From: Spirodela intermedia
Lineage: Eukaryota; Streptophyta; Magnoliopsida; Alismatales; Araceae
Direction of reading: 5' to 3'
Length of the DNA stretch: 64,000 nucleotides
Assembly (NCBI GenBank): GCA_902729315.2
Contig: LR746280.1
Coordinates: 1,542,501-1,606,500 of the forward strand
Positions 11,640 to 22,235 of the stretch are shown here, one piece after another; within the stretch, counting starts at the first letter, position 1; every line of letters begins with the position of its first letter. A program made the position numbers and the translations under genes. The notes under the pieces are model-generated. The model was not told where the DNA came from and searched no databases. It saw nothing but the letters and a program-made list of their open reading frames with translations.

Positions 11640-14152
11640 ATGGATTTTGCATCAAAGGGAATATCCTGGGCTGAGAGCATATTCCACAAATGCGAAGACA
11701 TGTGCCGCGAAGGGATTATGGTTAAGGTTTGTGAGTTTCGATCTTAATTTTGGTGCCGTCTTTCTCTCTCTCTCTCTCTTTTTTTTCCCTTTTTTGTGTT
11801 ATCCGTAGGAACTGTCATTTCCTAAAGTTTGTGCACCAGGGAGATCGAGCCAGCCATATTTATGAAAAATTTCCCCTGAAATTAAATATGCCATAAATAC
11901 ACCTCTTACTATCTCCTTCCATCTTCTTCCCCCACTTTCTCCAGTCCAATCCAGCCCTGTGTTTCCTGTCTCAGAACTCTTGATAGTAAGGGTGTGAATT
12001 TTCTTCCTTTTTTTTCCTTTTTTTTTTTTTCCTGAATAGGAACCTGGGAAGTTCGTGGACGCAGTTGGTGAACAGCTCAGGAAGATCTACGAAGAGGTTA
12101 CTGATGATCTGCTCAACCCTTTTTCGCTCGTCGTTGAGTCAACCCCCGAAGATGATTTGACTGCCGATGCTCATGAAAAAGCTACGAGTTGTTGTGCGGT
12201 GAGGTCATTGGATGAGAGCTCTGCATCGCCATCATCAGCTGTTGTCTTCAACGGACAAAGTGTTGTTGCATCGCCTGGTCCATGCCATGGCAGCAGGGGG
12301 GAAGAATGTGGTGTGCTTGATGAAGATGATACCTTGACTCCAGATGGGGTCCGTTCATGGAGTAGTTCGAGTGAAGTGAGAGTCAACGCAGAGGAAATTC
12401 CAAGTATAACATCCGCCGACCATTTGGAGCATATCCTATCAGGTGGGGTTCTTCAGTCCGACGTTCCACAGAATTTTGAGAGGAGGGAATTCCATCTGCC
12501 CTACCCTGCTGATCCTATTGAAGAAGAAGGTAAGAAGCAATAGTGTTTTACATCTGTTTCTTAGTGCCCTTTCTTTTTTGCAGCAGGAACACTAGCCCTA
12601 ATTGATATTCTGGCAGGGATCTCCACGTCTCAGGACGCAGTGGGTCAATCTTCTGGATGCCAACACGAACAGAGCTGCGGTTTAAGTGAGCCTGAAGCCT
12701 CCCTCCCATCGCCAGCCCCTGGTATGCCCTCTGCTTAGTTCCCAAAGTTTCTCATCTCATGTCTTCAGCCTGATGCTTCCGATGCTCTGCTTTACTGTTT
12801 TTCATGGGTTGTAGCTAGTGATTGGAGACTCTTCAACCTGGTATATTTCTCACTTCATCAGACCCTTGGGAGCCTTTGAAGCCCCTCATCTCTATGAGCA
12901 TATTGAGTAGTTCGATGGCTTTTACCCAGCCTCTTTAACCTACTTCTCTTCCTTTTTGGTTTGGCTGGTTCCCTTCTGTGATGAGTGGGGGGTGAAGGGG
13001 GGGGTGGAGGGAGGGCTTGATGAAATTTATTTGACTAATTTGGACCTTCTTGGACATTGAAGCATTCAAGCCGTGACATATGGCCACATTGTGTGTGATA
13101 GATCTCAGAGCATCTTCCGTCAGAGACCTTGGCCTTATATCGTATTTAGTTCTGCTGCTGTAGAAGGAGAGCTGACCTTAGGGTTGACCATGTGGCTTTT
13201 TGGGCTAGAAGCCTGTCCGGGCTTTTTGGGCCTGCTTTTCTTGCCTGTGTGTGAGCAGAACCATGCTGGGCTTTCAGGCTTACCTTGTCCACTGACGTAG
13301 ATCCTAATCTTTCCAAAGTCCTCTCTGACTGTTCTGGTTATGCTTGGTGCAGAGGGCTCTGATGGGCTTGGCGAGCAGAAGGCGGGGTATTCTGTGAAAT
13401 TCGAGGCAGGAGACATGGAGAGTGGGGGAGATGAAGAATTTGATGACGTAGGGCTGGAAGACTTTTCTTTGAGAGAGAAGCATGTGGATGACTTGGAAGA
13501 AGCTGACAGTTGTGAACTTGCCCTGATCTCACAGAGGGCGATGAAGAACCACTCGTACAAGGTAACATTCGGATCCGTGTGCTGAAATTTTTTGGGAAAA
13601 ACTCGGTATGGGATTAAAGGATAAAATTGATCCACCGCTATCAAGTCAATAGTAGCTTTGATTTTGGGAAAAACTCGGTATAGGATTAAAGGATAAAATT
13701 GATCCACTGCTATCAAGTCAATAGTAGCTTTGATTTTGGAAAAACCCTATTAGGGTAGTTTTAATTTCCCCTCTAGAACCTTAATGGAGTGTGTAGGACC
13801 CAAGTAGGCTGAGAGAGAGAGAGAGAGAGAGAGGCTTACGTGTCCCATTGGCAGCCCCTAGAGGTGACTGGTTTCGACACCGCATTCTTAGATTTGGGAG
13901 TTCCTCTGTTGCATGGTACTGACTGACGTGGGTACCTTCTATTTTCAGAAAAAGCTGAGAGATGCCCTGGCCTCGAATTTCTACTCTGCGAGGAAGAAGT
14001 GGGGAGCTCGCCTCGGCGGAGGCGCCGACGCCAGGCTTGTAGAGAGAGGTGCCGGAGGAGCTCCAGCCTCCTCCGGTCTTAGGCTCTCTCCGGCCAGAGG
14101 CTTGTCAGCGCAGGGACCATCACCGTGTGAACCCGACTGGGAGCTTGTCTGA
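11640..14152 (+). CDS. Acidic plant protein with C-terminal WxxV AIM (ATI3-like)
   Basis: Five exons join in frame: 11640-11726, 12040-12529, 12584-12721, 13353-13561 and 13949-14152, giving about 375 aa. The N-terminus begins MDFASKGISWAESIFHKCED, followed by a short conserved-looking helix (VDAVGEQLRKIYEEVTDDLL). The middle is long, acidic, Ser-rich and probably disordered. Exon 4 is Asp/Glu-rich. The last exon has a basic patch (KKKLRDALASNFYSARKKW) and ends exactly in EPDWELV. A terminal W-x-x-[LIV] preceded by acidic residues fits an ATG8-interacting motif. The combined layout resembles the plant ATI3 family, reported to bind ATG8 and act in selective autophagy of ER proteins. I recall the family from memory, so the name is tentative. 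Exon 3 has a tandem CAGCAG acceptor (12581-12586) and a further in-frame AG about 30 bp downstream, so isoforms are likely. Confidence 0.62.
13591..13745. repeat. 72-bp tandem duplication inside intron 4
   Basis: Two nearly identical 72-bp units, 13591-13662 and 13663-13734, are followed by a short third start (TTTGGAAAAAC). Each unit contains AAACTCGGTAT and TCAAGTCAATAGTAGC. The high identity suggests a recent event. A (GA)n run follows at about 13811-13833. Confidence 0.9.
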
Positions 14153-14424
14153 GTAATCTCTTCTCGGGGTGCTTCCCGATTGGCAAAAATGTGGCCTTGA
14201 CGAAGGAATAAGTGGTAGGAACAGAGACGAAGATGAGAAGCCAATGAGGGTTGTCATTCTGTAACCATTTACGTTGCTTTGAGTTATATTCGTCTTGTGT
14301 TCTCCATCTCCCATGGAGAATGAGAAGGGGAGGAGAATGGAGTAGGGCGGGGGATACTGGTGTCACGGAGGTTCTACCAGGGTGTATATTGGCCATGAAT
14401 AATACACTAATTTGTCCCAAAAGA

Positions 14425-14465
14425 CGACTGTCAACGTGGGCCAGGATGCTCCTGACACGTAGGCT
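14425..14465 (+). promoter_or_regulatory. ABRE-like ACGT boxes upstream of the LEA gene
   Basis: Two ACGT cores lie about 150-180 bp before the LEA start codon: CAACGTGGGC near 14433 and GACACGTAGG near 14454. ABRE cores bind bZIP ABF/ABI5 factors and drive ABA- and seed-maturation-dependent expression, as expected for an LEA gene. Confidence 0.5.
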
Positions 14466-14609
14466 AGGAGGTCCGGGCTCCTCCGACAGGTGTCGACCCC
14501 TTCGGAACCCAGCCTCCACGAGGAAGCCCAAGATGCACCGCCTCCTTCCCTGTTCTTATCATCTTCAAGCATGAGGAAAGAAACACACGGACTTCAGAGC
14601 CAGACAGCA

Positions 14610-15583
14610 ATGGCTTCCCTGCAGAGGAGCGATGAACAAGCAGCAGTGGAGAAGGAAGAAGAGAAGGAGATGCCACTGGAGGAGATCGGGGAGTATCGGG
14701 CTTTGGCCCAGCAGAACTCCATCGAGGCCATAAGGGCCGCGGAGGAGCGCTATGCCAAGGCCAGGGAGTCCACTGCCTCTGCTCTCAAGGAGACCAGAGA
14801 GGCCGTAGGGCAAGGGGTTGGCGCCGCCGTGGCCTACGCCACCGCCAAGGGAGTGGAGGCCAAAGACGCCGCGGCGCAGGGAATCCGCACGGCGGCGGAC
14901 TACACGGCGGAGAAGGGCTCCATGGCGAAGGAATTCGCCGTGGAGAAGGGTCATCAGGGCTACCAGGTGGCCAAGGAGTACGCAAACCAGACGGCCACTA
15001 TGGCGTCGGAGAAGGCCGCCGCGGCGAAGGAGGCGGTCGCAGAGAAGGGTAGGAGAGGGATGGAAATGGCGGTGGAGCAGGGTTCGAAAGCGTACGAAAC
15101 GGCGAAGGACGCCACCATAAGCACAGGAAAGACCACCGCTGAGTACGTCCGGGAGAAGGCCATGGATGCGAAGGAAGCTGCGGTTGGTGCAGTTCAGGGG
15201 GGAGAAGAGACCTTCGGAGGCGAGAAGAAAGAAGAAGCAATGGAGATTTCCGGCCAAGTGGAGACTAGCGCCGAAGACTCTGTGTACAAAATCCTGCTAG
15301 CTTCTGATGCTTGACTCTCTTGCAGGAAATCCAAGGGGAGAAAGCGCGCCAGACGAAGGAGAAGATGAGGGGCCTGCCAGTTACCGATGAACGATCAGCT
15401 GTGGAAGAAGAGCATGAGGGAGAAGAAGTGGAGCGCGAGCTGGGATATCTGAGAGCCCAAGGAAGGAGGACGACGGCCGTCGAGGACTTGTTCGAGGCCG
15501 TGGGGAAAACTGTAATCGGCATCGCACAGACGGCTAAAAACCTGGTGACCGGAGAGGCGAAGCCATGGGAAGGGAAGAAGTAG
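14610..15583 (+). CDS. LEA protein, LEA_4 (group 3) type
   Basis: The first exon starts best at ATG 14610 (MASLQRSDEQ). It encodes 11-residue amphipathic repeats rich in Ala, Lys and Glu, such as TAADYTAEKG, AKEFAVEKG and TAEYVREKAMDAKEAA. These are typical of desiccation-protective LEA_4 proteins, which fold into helices on drying. A second part, 15326-15583, is in another frame. It carries EKARQTKEKMRG and a conserved-looking C-terminus (AVGKTVIGIAQTAKNLVTGE) like those of seed LEA/SBP65-type proteins. The two are probably joined by a short intron. The acceptor TTGCAG at 15325 is clear; the donor is not. A GTGGAG at 15258 gives a 68-bp intron and a protein of about 301 aa; a later GT gives only 44 bp. 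A frameshift is the other reading. The spacer from the previous gene is only about 460 bp. Confidence 0.75.
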
Positions 15584-16235
15584 AAAAACTACCTTGCAGA
15601 GGACGGACAGCACGCCAACACCACCTTACAGATCGATTGCCAGAAGAGTATTAATGGATGATAGTCAGGGATCCTTATAGTCTGCCGATCATCTCATAGG
15701 CCAGATCTCGTCAATATGAAGTTAATCCTAATACTGTTCGAAGATCCAGATCTTCGTGCAGTGTCTGTACGTTCCCTATCTCAACACCGCCCTGCACTAG
15801 ATTTCTCTCCTCACTGGAAGATCAATCTCCGGTAATTCAATCTAGGATACCAAATATAGTTAATCCACCACGAAAGGGATTCCAGTCATGGCGGATTGTT
15901 CAGGAGAGCATTCTACGCCACGGCGGCTTCCCGGATTAATGGAAAACGACAACCAAAGCCATTCTCAGATCTCGCACAAACGGAGAAGCCTGCCGCTAGC
16001 AGAAATAGGGAAGGAAACGGGAAGACAACGCACCTCAGCGGTCTCGTTGATCCGGCTGAAGTCGGCGGCGGCGGCTCCAGAAGGTTCAGGCTGAAGCGGA
16101 TCGGATCACCGCGCTGCTGCTTTGCGAAGCCCCAACCAGACCTTGACGGGGAGGGTAAGCCTTGGCGGGAATGCCAGTAAATAACGGCCTTGTCCTTGAC
16201 GGGGAGGCCCAACTCTCTCTCTCTCTCTCTCTCGT
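15530..16235. repeat. Segmental duplication, copy A (LEA 3' end plus downstream)
   Basis: The last LEA codons and about 650 bp downstream recur, diverged, at 36524-37190. Both copies share TAAAAACCTGGT, the block around CAATCTCCGGTAATTCAATCTAG, and an ATG-initiated open frame (here 15888-16094). The frame's start reads MADCSGEHSTP here and MAACSEEHSTP in the other copy. Indels between copies total a multiple of three in the first 50 codons, but no known protein is recognised, so the frame may or may not be a gene. A (CT)n tract ends the copy. Confidence 0.75.
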
Positions 16236-16260
16236 TTTGCATAAATGGTAAGTTTGCCCG

Positions 16261-16320
16261 TTAGGCCCATTAGGCCCAATTAGGCCCAATTATGCCCAAT
16301 TAGGCCCAATTAGGCCCACT
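16261..16320. repeat. Six tandem TTAGGCCCAA decamers
   Basis: A decamer with the core TAGGCCCAAT (variants CATT, TATG, CACT) repeats six times in 60 bp. The core is a site II-like GGCCCA element, so this might act as a regulatory array. No gene start follows it; degenerate retroelement sequence does. Confidence 0.85.
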
Positions 16321-16374
16321 GGGACCTAACATTACTTGCCTCTTGAAAGATCTACCTTATCTTCAAAGTAGAAA

Positions 16375-17360
16375 TCACTGAATTGATATTGAATAATTGA
16401 TGCCGTGTCGCATATGTATCCCTAAGCCTAGGTTGTCTAGTAGATGTTGAGTATAATCCAATGGTCCCAATGCTCTCTTCAACTGAAAACATGAAAAAAC
16501 TGCAGCAAGCTTACTAGTAAAGGGAAGTGCTATTTTTAGGTTGTTTTTCAATTCAATCTTTTCCACGACACGAAAAGAATAAAAAAGGCCCAATGATAGC
16601 TTCTCATTGACCTCATGAGTCAACAATTATATTTTTGTAGGGTCATGGGTTCAAATATGTATGTTTGTCCATTTCAAATCGTACATCTCGACACCTTTTG
16701 TCGACTCATAGCTTCATTCTTTACTAAACCCAAGCGAAGTAATATCTTCTTTTGTAGTAGTTGGTCAAAAGTAATGACTTTGGATGTTTGAATCCCAAAG
16801 GGTGAAAAGAAAAGGATTCTTGTCATAAACAACCCTAAATGTATTTTGTCATTAGATATATGACAAGTGATATTATATTATATACTCTACTTCTTCAGTC
16901 TACTAGAAGAGAAATATCACAAATAAATTTTAAGCAACAATTTACAACCTTTGATTGTTCATGTTTGTGGATGATGCATTGTGGTACATTTTAAATATGC
17001 CTCATAGTTTTAGAAGTTACTAGTTGAATTGATTAAGGAAGACTTGATCATAGTCGGAATTCATGGTGAGCAACTTCTATGATAAAGATTCCCACAACAT
17101 CCTTGGTAAATAATTGTGAGTTAGAAGTAAAAAAAGTGAGTACATAATTAGTCTACAACCACCAAAATGACATTCTATCCCTTTGACACAAGTAAACCTT
17201 GAATGGAATCCATATTGACATCCTCTCATATGTGCATTGGGATTGAGGTGACTACAAGAGTCTCACCAATGAGAGGGCCATTGCTTTGTGTTGTTGGCAA
17301 ATGATGCACGCTTCAATATGTTACTTTATGTCACATTTCAATTCAATTGAAAACATTTAT
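16375..17360 (-). mobile_element. Ty3/gypsy integrase and pol C-terminus, degenerate
   Basis: On the minus strand, broken frames recover the gypsy integrase order: an HHCC-like zinc finger remnant (IEACIICQQHK, about 17310), a core remnant with CTTMHHPQT (about 16975) matching the conserved YHPQTDGQ region, RRSVSF-type RCRDVRFEMD (about 16680), and the C-terminal KRALGPLDYTQHL (about 16450) matching the usual FHVSLLKRALG tail. Many stops and small indels show an old, dead element. This is the 3' part of a minus-oriented element. I did not find a clear left LTR. Confidence 0.8.
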
Positions 17361-19879
17361 TTAGTGAGCTACTTATAAGTTGTGAGGAATCATGAATGAC
17401 CTTTACCATGCTATCTTTTTATTACCTCAATTTGTTTTAGATTAATAAGGTCTTCTATGATAGAACTAAGTGATTTGATAATACAATACTTCATGTTTTA
17501 AATAATACAGGGTCATGCTTTGGGGTTTTGCTCAATTTTTTGTTGTATGAGAGATGAGTTTAGTTGCACTTAAATTTCTACTATGATTTATTGATTGTCA
17601 AGTAGGTAAGGTTTTCACCATTATAGTTGCTTAGACTTATATCATCTATGGTCGATGTGATAAGACATCTTATTACATTTTTGTATAAAATTTCAAAATT
17701 GGATCTAATGACTTTTGCAAATAATTCTTGATAGTCTAATTGGATGTCTTCTAATAAAATTCCAAACATCATTACTCAATGTATATTATAAAGCATTGTT
17801 CCTACACATAATGCCATCATTTTATGTTGGTTAGCACAATAGCAATTAATGTTTACTTGTAGACCATCTTGAGTTGATTTCATGTTGATAATACTTGGCA
17901 GAAATATATGATTGTGTTATATTTAAGGCCTCACTTATATCAAGAAAAGGGTGTTGAATTGATATATTTCTAGTCTTTTGATTTGGTTAACTTGTAATGA
18001 GACTGATTTATCTCATTTTAATACTTTTTTATGTAATGCCTTGCATGGATAAATATGAGATTAAGATATTTTTATGATAGTTTAGACTCTTTTTTATGTC
18101 CACTCTCCAACATTAGTTCTACTTGTTGGTTTCACTCAAATTGAGTAGACAATCATAACCAATTGATTCATGGTCAGTTCCCTTGAGTGATTAATACAGA
18201 TTTAATCTCCTATTTTTCCCATGACAAATATGAAATGTTTCACTATTCATTAATTCCTAGAAGATGATATCTCTGTGAGTGTTTGAAATTTCAATGAAGA
18301 GGATGAAGTTTGATGTTTGCTTTTATGGTCTCATTATCATTAGGATGCTGATAGATGATGGAAGACTTTGAAGTTTTGAACAAGTTTAGGTAGCTAGTTG
18401 AATGCTTGAATAATGCTCATCAACTTAATACCTTTGAATTACTTGACTGCCTAGTAGGGGGGTTCCTCAAGATATCTCACTTGATTTTCTTAGAAGAATA
18501 AATGTAAAGCTGGAGGTTGTTGAGGAAATGATGATGATCTCACATATTTAGTAGTCGTAAAATTATGATACTCATTGGTAATCACATATGGAATTCTTAG
18601 ATTTTTGTGATCTTATAATGTCTATTTTCTTTAAAATAATAATAATTTACATAATTAAGAGACCAATATGATATATCATTTAAATCATTCAGATATGCTA
18701 AAGTGAAATCAATACATGATCTTATTAATGCTTAACATCCATATCTGAATTACATGGATTCATATAGTCCATTAAGAGTCTAATATTGTGACTGAGAATT
18801 GATAAAACATGCCTCATTAACACTTTGATTTAACAATAGAAAGTAAGATGAGCCATTTAAAATAAAATACAATTGTCAAGAAAAACATATTGATTGATGA
18901 TCTTAATATTTTTAGTCACTCTTTGTGATATAGCCAATTTAAATAAAGTTTCATGTATATTTGCTAGTACTCAAAAACTCTTGTGACATAAATGTATAAT
19001 TTGAATCCACTCTATTAATTCAATGTCAAAACCTTTCAAAATATAATGAAACAAGACAAGTCTTTAATAGATTGTGCAAGATTTCATTCTTAAATTTTCT
19101 TTACAAAGTCTCATTAATTTGAGCCTCTTAATAGCTCAATTTTCTATTGTGACAGTTTTTGTAAATATTAATAACCCTACAATAATGTGTAAAATAATAG
19201 TTTTGAATGATGAGATAAAGCAATTTAAATAAAGTTTAATGTATATTTGCTAGTGCTCAAAAAATCTTGTGACATAAATGTATAATTTGAATCCACTCTA
19301 TTAATTCAATGTCAAAACCTTTCAAAATATAATGAAACAAGACAAGTCTTTAATAGATTGTGCAAGATTTCATGCTTAAATTTTCTTTACAAAGTCTCAT
19401 TAATTTGAGCCTCTTAATAGCTCAATTTTCTATTGTGACAGTTTTTGTAAATTTTAATAACCCTACAATAATGTGTAAAATAATAGTTTTGAATGATGAG
19501 ATAAAGCAATTTAAATAAAGTTTAATGTATATTTGCTAGTACTCAAAAAATCTTGTGACGTAAATGTATATTCAGTGAGTTATCATCTAAATATGTATCA
19601 TGATTATTTAAATTACATTTAAACACATTAATATTCAGCTTCATATCATGTATATTCAAAACTAGACATAATTTGATCCTTTTAATGGATCTTATGATCA
19701 TTTATCATCATCATCATCATCAAAATATCATATATTTGATGCTCTAATAGATTGGTCAATGTTATGTGAGTATTCCTCCCAACCCATAACTTAATACATA
19801 TTAGTAAATTTCAGAAGGAAGTGAGAAATGCAAGAATACTAGATTTGTGAGCTCTATGTCATAACTTTTTGTGAACTCT
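17361..19879. other. AT-rich retroelement-derived stretch, no gene
   Basis: No open frame of interest and no recognisable domain. By position between integrase and reverse transcriptase of the same orientation, it should derive from gypsy RNase H and connection sequence plus insertions, but it is too decayed for me to read. It contains the 286-bp tandem repeat listed separately. Confidence 0.45.
18936..19572. repeat. 286-bp tandem repeat, 2.2 copies
   Basis: Units start at 18936, 19222 and 19508 (AATTTAAATAAAGTTT), so the period is exactly 286 bp twice. Copies 1 and 2 are almost identical over long blocks; the third is a partial copy of about 65 bp. High identity inside otherwise decayed sequence implies recent duplication. 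No coding potential. Confidence 0.92.
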
Positions 19880-20400
19880 AGATTTGAAAAAGACTCTCCA
19901 CTTCATTATTATAGTGGAAAATATCCTTCAAATATTCAACGTATGATTGCCCAAAAAGACACTTTTCAGTGTTAAGATACATTTGGTGCTCATTCAACAC
20001 AAAAGTACTTGGTGGAGATGTGTCTCATATATCTCTTTGTTCTTGCTACACACCAATATATCATAAAAATGTATTAATAAGAATTGATGTACAAAAGAAT
20101 AAAATACTTTATTTATGAGGGATTGGAAAATTAAAAGTGTATTTGTAAGATCAAAAGACATTATTATAATGTCATAATTTCCTTTGTAAATCTTAAATTT
20201 TTGGAATGTTTTCCTTCTTCATCTAAAATCTAATAATAGCTTGATTTTAGATCCAATTTGGATAACACAGTTGCACCATGTCATTTTTGGTTGTTATTAC
20301 GTGTGAATAAATTATGCATGTTATCGAAGTAATAAATGCCCAAGTTTCTTTAGGTTTCAAACTCCAAGAGGATCCCCATGGGTCATTAGCCCATATTATT
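19880..20400 (-). mobile_element. Ty3/gypsy reverse transcriptase remnant
   Basis: Minus-strand translation over shifting frames gives the order expected for gypsy RT: a palm remnant with SFDLTNTLLIFQSLINKVF (usual MPFGLTNAPATFQSLMNKVF), then HFYDILVCSKN, the position of the catalytic FDDIL motif, and then the thumb region NEHQMYLNTEKCLFGQ and YVEYL. The catalytic FxDD is changed to FYD and stops are present, so the element is inactive. Confidence 0.85.
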
Positions 20401-20699
20401 CTTGAGAGAATACCTATAACTAAAAACAGTAATCAGTTCAGAATAGTGACTATGTTGAGGGCATGATAGTCTACACAAAAATCCAAATCCTCCTCCCTTC
20501 AAACTAGTAGCACTTAGCATGAATATAGGTTAGTAAATAATTATCACTTATGTCACCCACATTTCTTATTACAACTATTCAATTTTTGTCTCAAAATGTA
20601 GATATCTATACAACTAGATGTTGACTAATTTCATTTTAAGTTCAAACTTATATCATGTTTCACTTTTTCTTTTGGGGGTTGAACCATAAAGAAATTAAA
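20401..20699. other. Retroelement-derived spacer
   Basis: AT-rich sequence between the reverse transcriptase and protease-like remnants of the same minus-strand element. I recognise no motif in it. Confidence 0.4.
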
Positions 20700-21390
20700 G
20701 ACCCTTAAATGCATATCATGCACCATTGAGCAAGGTCAGTTGAAAGTTTTGGTGCCTCTGCCTCCTAGTCCTTTCTCACATGATACAAATCCACAAAAAA
20801 ATCAACCTTTTATAGACCTCATGTGTCAAGGCCAATAAAGGCTTGGCATGTGCCTTTAAAGATATGCATGATTTGCATAAGTTGGAGTTACCTTTAATGA
20901 CTCTCATTATGCTTGTCATCTTGAACATCAGTTATAACTTTTCCCAACAATCTCTATGGTATTCAAAAACTACAACCACTACATCCCAAGGATGTTAGTG
21001 ACACCCAACTATAATAGTAAGAAGTATTATATTATTTTGAGCCTTTACATCTCTAGAGTTACCTACATGTAGATTCCTCTATAACTCCATTTTCCATGAT
21101 TACAAAATAATTTGATCTCACAACCAATAGTAATCTTAGGCCTTCCACCAGCTTTGACACAATCAATTGTGGGTGCCCCCACAATATACCAAAATAATGA
21201 TTTTCATGGACACCATAATGTCTTTGAACTTCATTTTCACGAGTTATGTGAGCCCCATGACTAAATTGAAGGAGAGTTCTACTTTTCTGAGCACCTTGGC
21301 TTCTTGTTCGACATCTTATTTGGACATGTGCTCCTCTATGACATCTTATTTCAACTCTATGATAAGTGTACTTTAGTATCTTAGTAGATG
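20700..21390 (-). mobile_element. Ty3/gypsy gag-protease-region remnant, copy 1
   Basis: This segment is similar to 23405-24050 over most of its length. Shared blocks include GGTGCCTCTGCCTC/GGTTCTAGTGCCTCTACC, AAGATATGC...GATTTGCATAAG, ACTACAACCACTA, TTAGGCCTTCCA and GAACTTCAT, in the same order. The other copy continues into recognisable gypsy gag. This copy directly follows the reverse transcriptase in the minus-strand order. It is heavily mutated. Confidence 0.65.
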
Positions 21391-22235
21391 TAAATAATAA
21401 AAGGAAAAAATAATATATCTAAATTATTAAAAATAATTTAGACACATTTTTTTACATGTATTGTCAAATACATACATTGAATGAGAAGAGTGATGTCTAA
21501 AATTTTAAAATTATCTTACTAGAAATTATAATTGGGCAGCCTACAATTAGTCATCACCCCCAAAGGGCTCCAATAGTGCCTTGGGTGGGGTCTAGACTCA
21601 AAGAGGAGATTATATCCAGCATTGTTACGGTGTGTGCATCACCTACATCGAGCATTAGACTAAATATGAGTGAAGTAGTTGTGCATTTGTAGTGTTTCAA
21701 ATATGTAGCCTTACATTACATGTCAGGGAGCATACAGAGGTCATAGTCAAATCATACATGTCTTATTGTTTTTGATCTAAGGACAACCCCATTAGCAAGG
21801 TAGCATATTATATTCTCTCTTAACTAGGGAAATAGTGTTCTTCATAGGTTACTCTAGGTGTAGTGTCTTTCAAAAATAAGTGAGTCATACACCTAGCTAC
21901 AAGCCTATAATATCATTCTTAGGTCTAAGTTTTTAAGTTTGTCTTCTAAGAAGTAGAAAAAATCAGATGATACTATTGAGCATTTATATTTGTGAATTCT
22001 ACAAAAGGGAAAGTGGAATAGTTGTAAAAATAATGTTCTCATGCTGGATGTATCTTATATTTTCTATTATCTGGTGCACTTCTCTTATGTACATTATATT
22101 TTGGATGATATTAGGGTAAGGACTGTTAGGTTAAATGGAATGATGTATAGTTGAAAACCTAATAAGAGGTGGACACCTTGTTATCATCATATATCCTTAA
22201 AAGGAAGAAGCATTAACTAGAAATAGTCATGTCAT
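21391..22235 (+). pseudogene. LRR receptor kinase relic (intron 13, exon 14, 3' flank)
   Basis: Plus-strand homology to the receptor kinases at 28184-33094 and 38903-43735 starts in their intron 13 (AAAAAATAATATATCT). It runs through exon 14 (GAGAAGAGTGATGTCT, CTCCAATAGTG, TCTAGACTC, TGTGCATCACCTACATCGAG, ATGAGTGAAGTAGTTG) and continues into the 3' flank (GGTTAAATGGAATGATGTATAGTTGAAAACCTAA, GAAGAAGCATTAA). Because an intron is kept, this is a DNA-level copy, not a retrocopy. It has stops and a deletion of about 80 bp in exon 14. It sits between two pieces of gypsy sequence. Confidence 0.85.

Noticed and set aside
14565-15257. 230-codon minus-strand open frame
   Set aside because: It is the antisense shadow of the repetitive LEA coding sequence on the plus strand.
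18600-21000. Possible CRISPR-like or satellite array in AT-rich repeats
   Set aside because: The only regular repeat is 2.2 copies of 286 bp; no short spaced repeats exist and the genome is eukaryotic.
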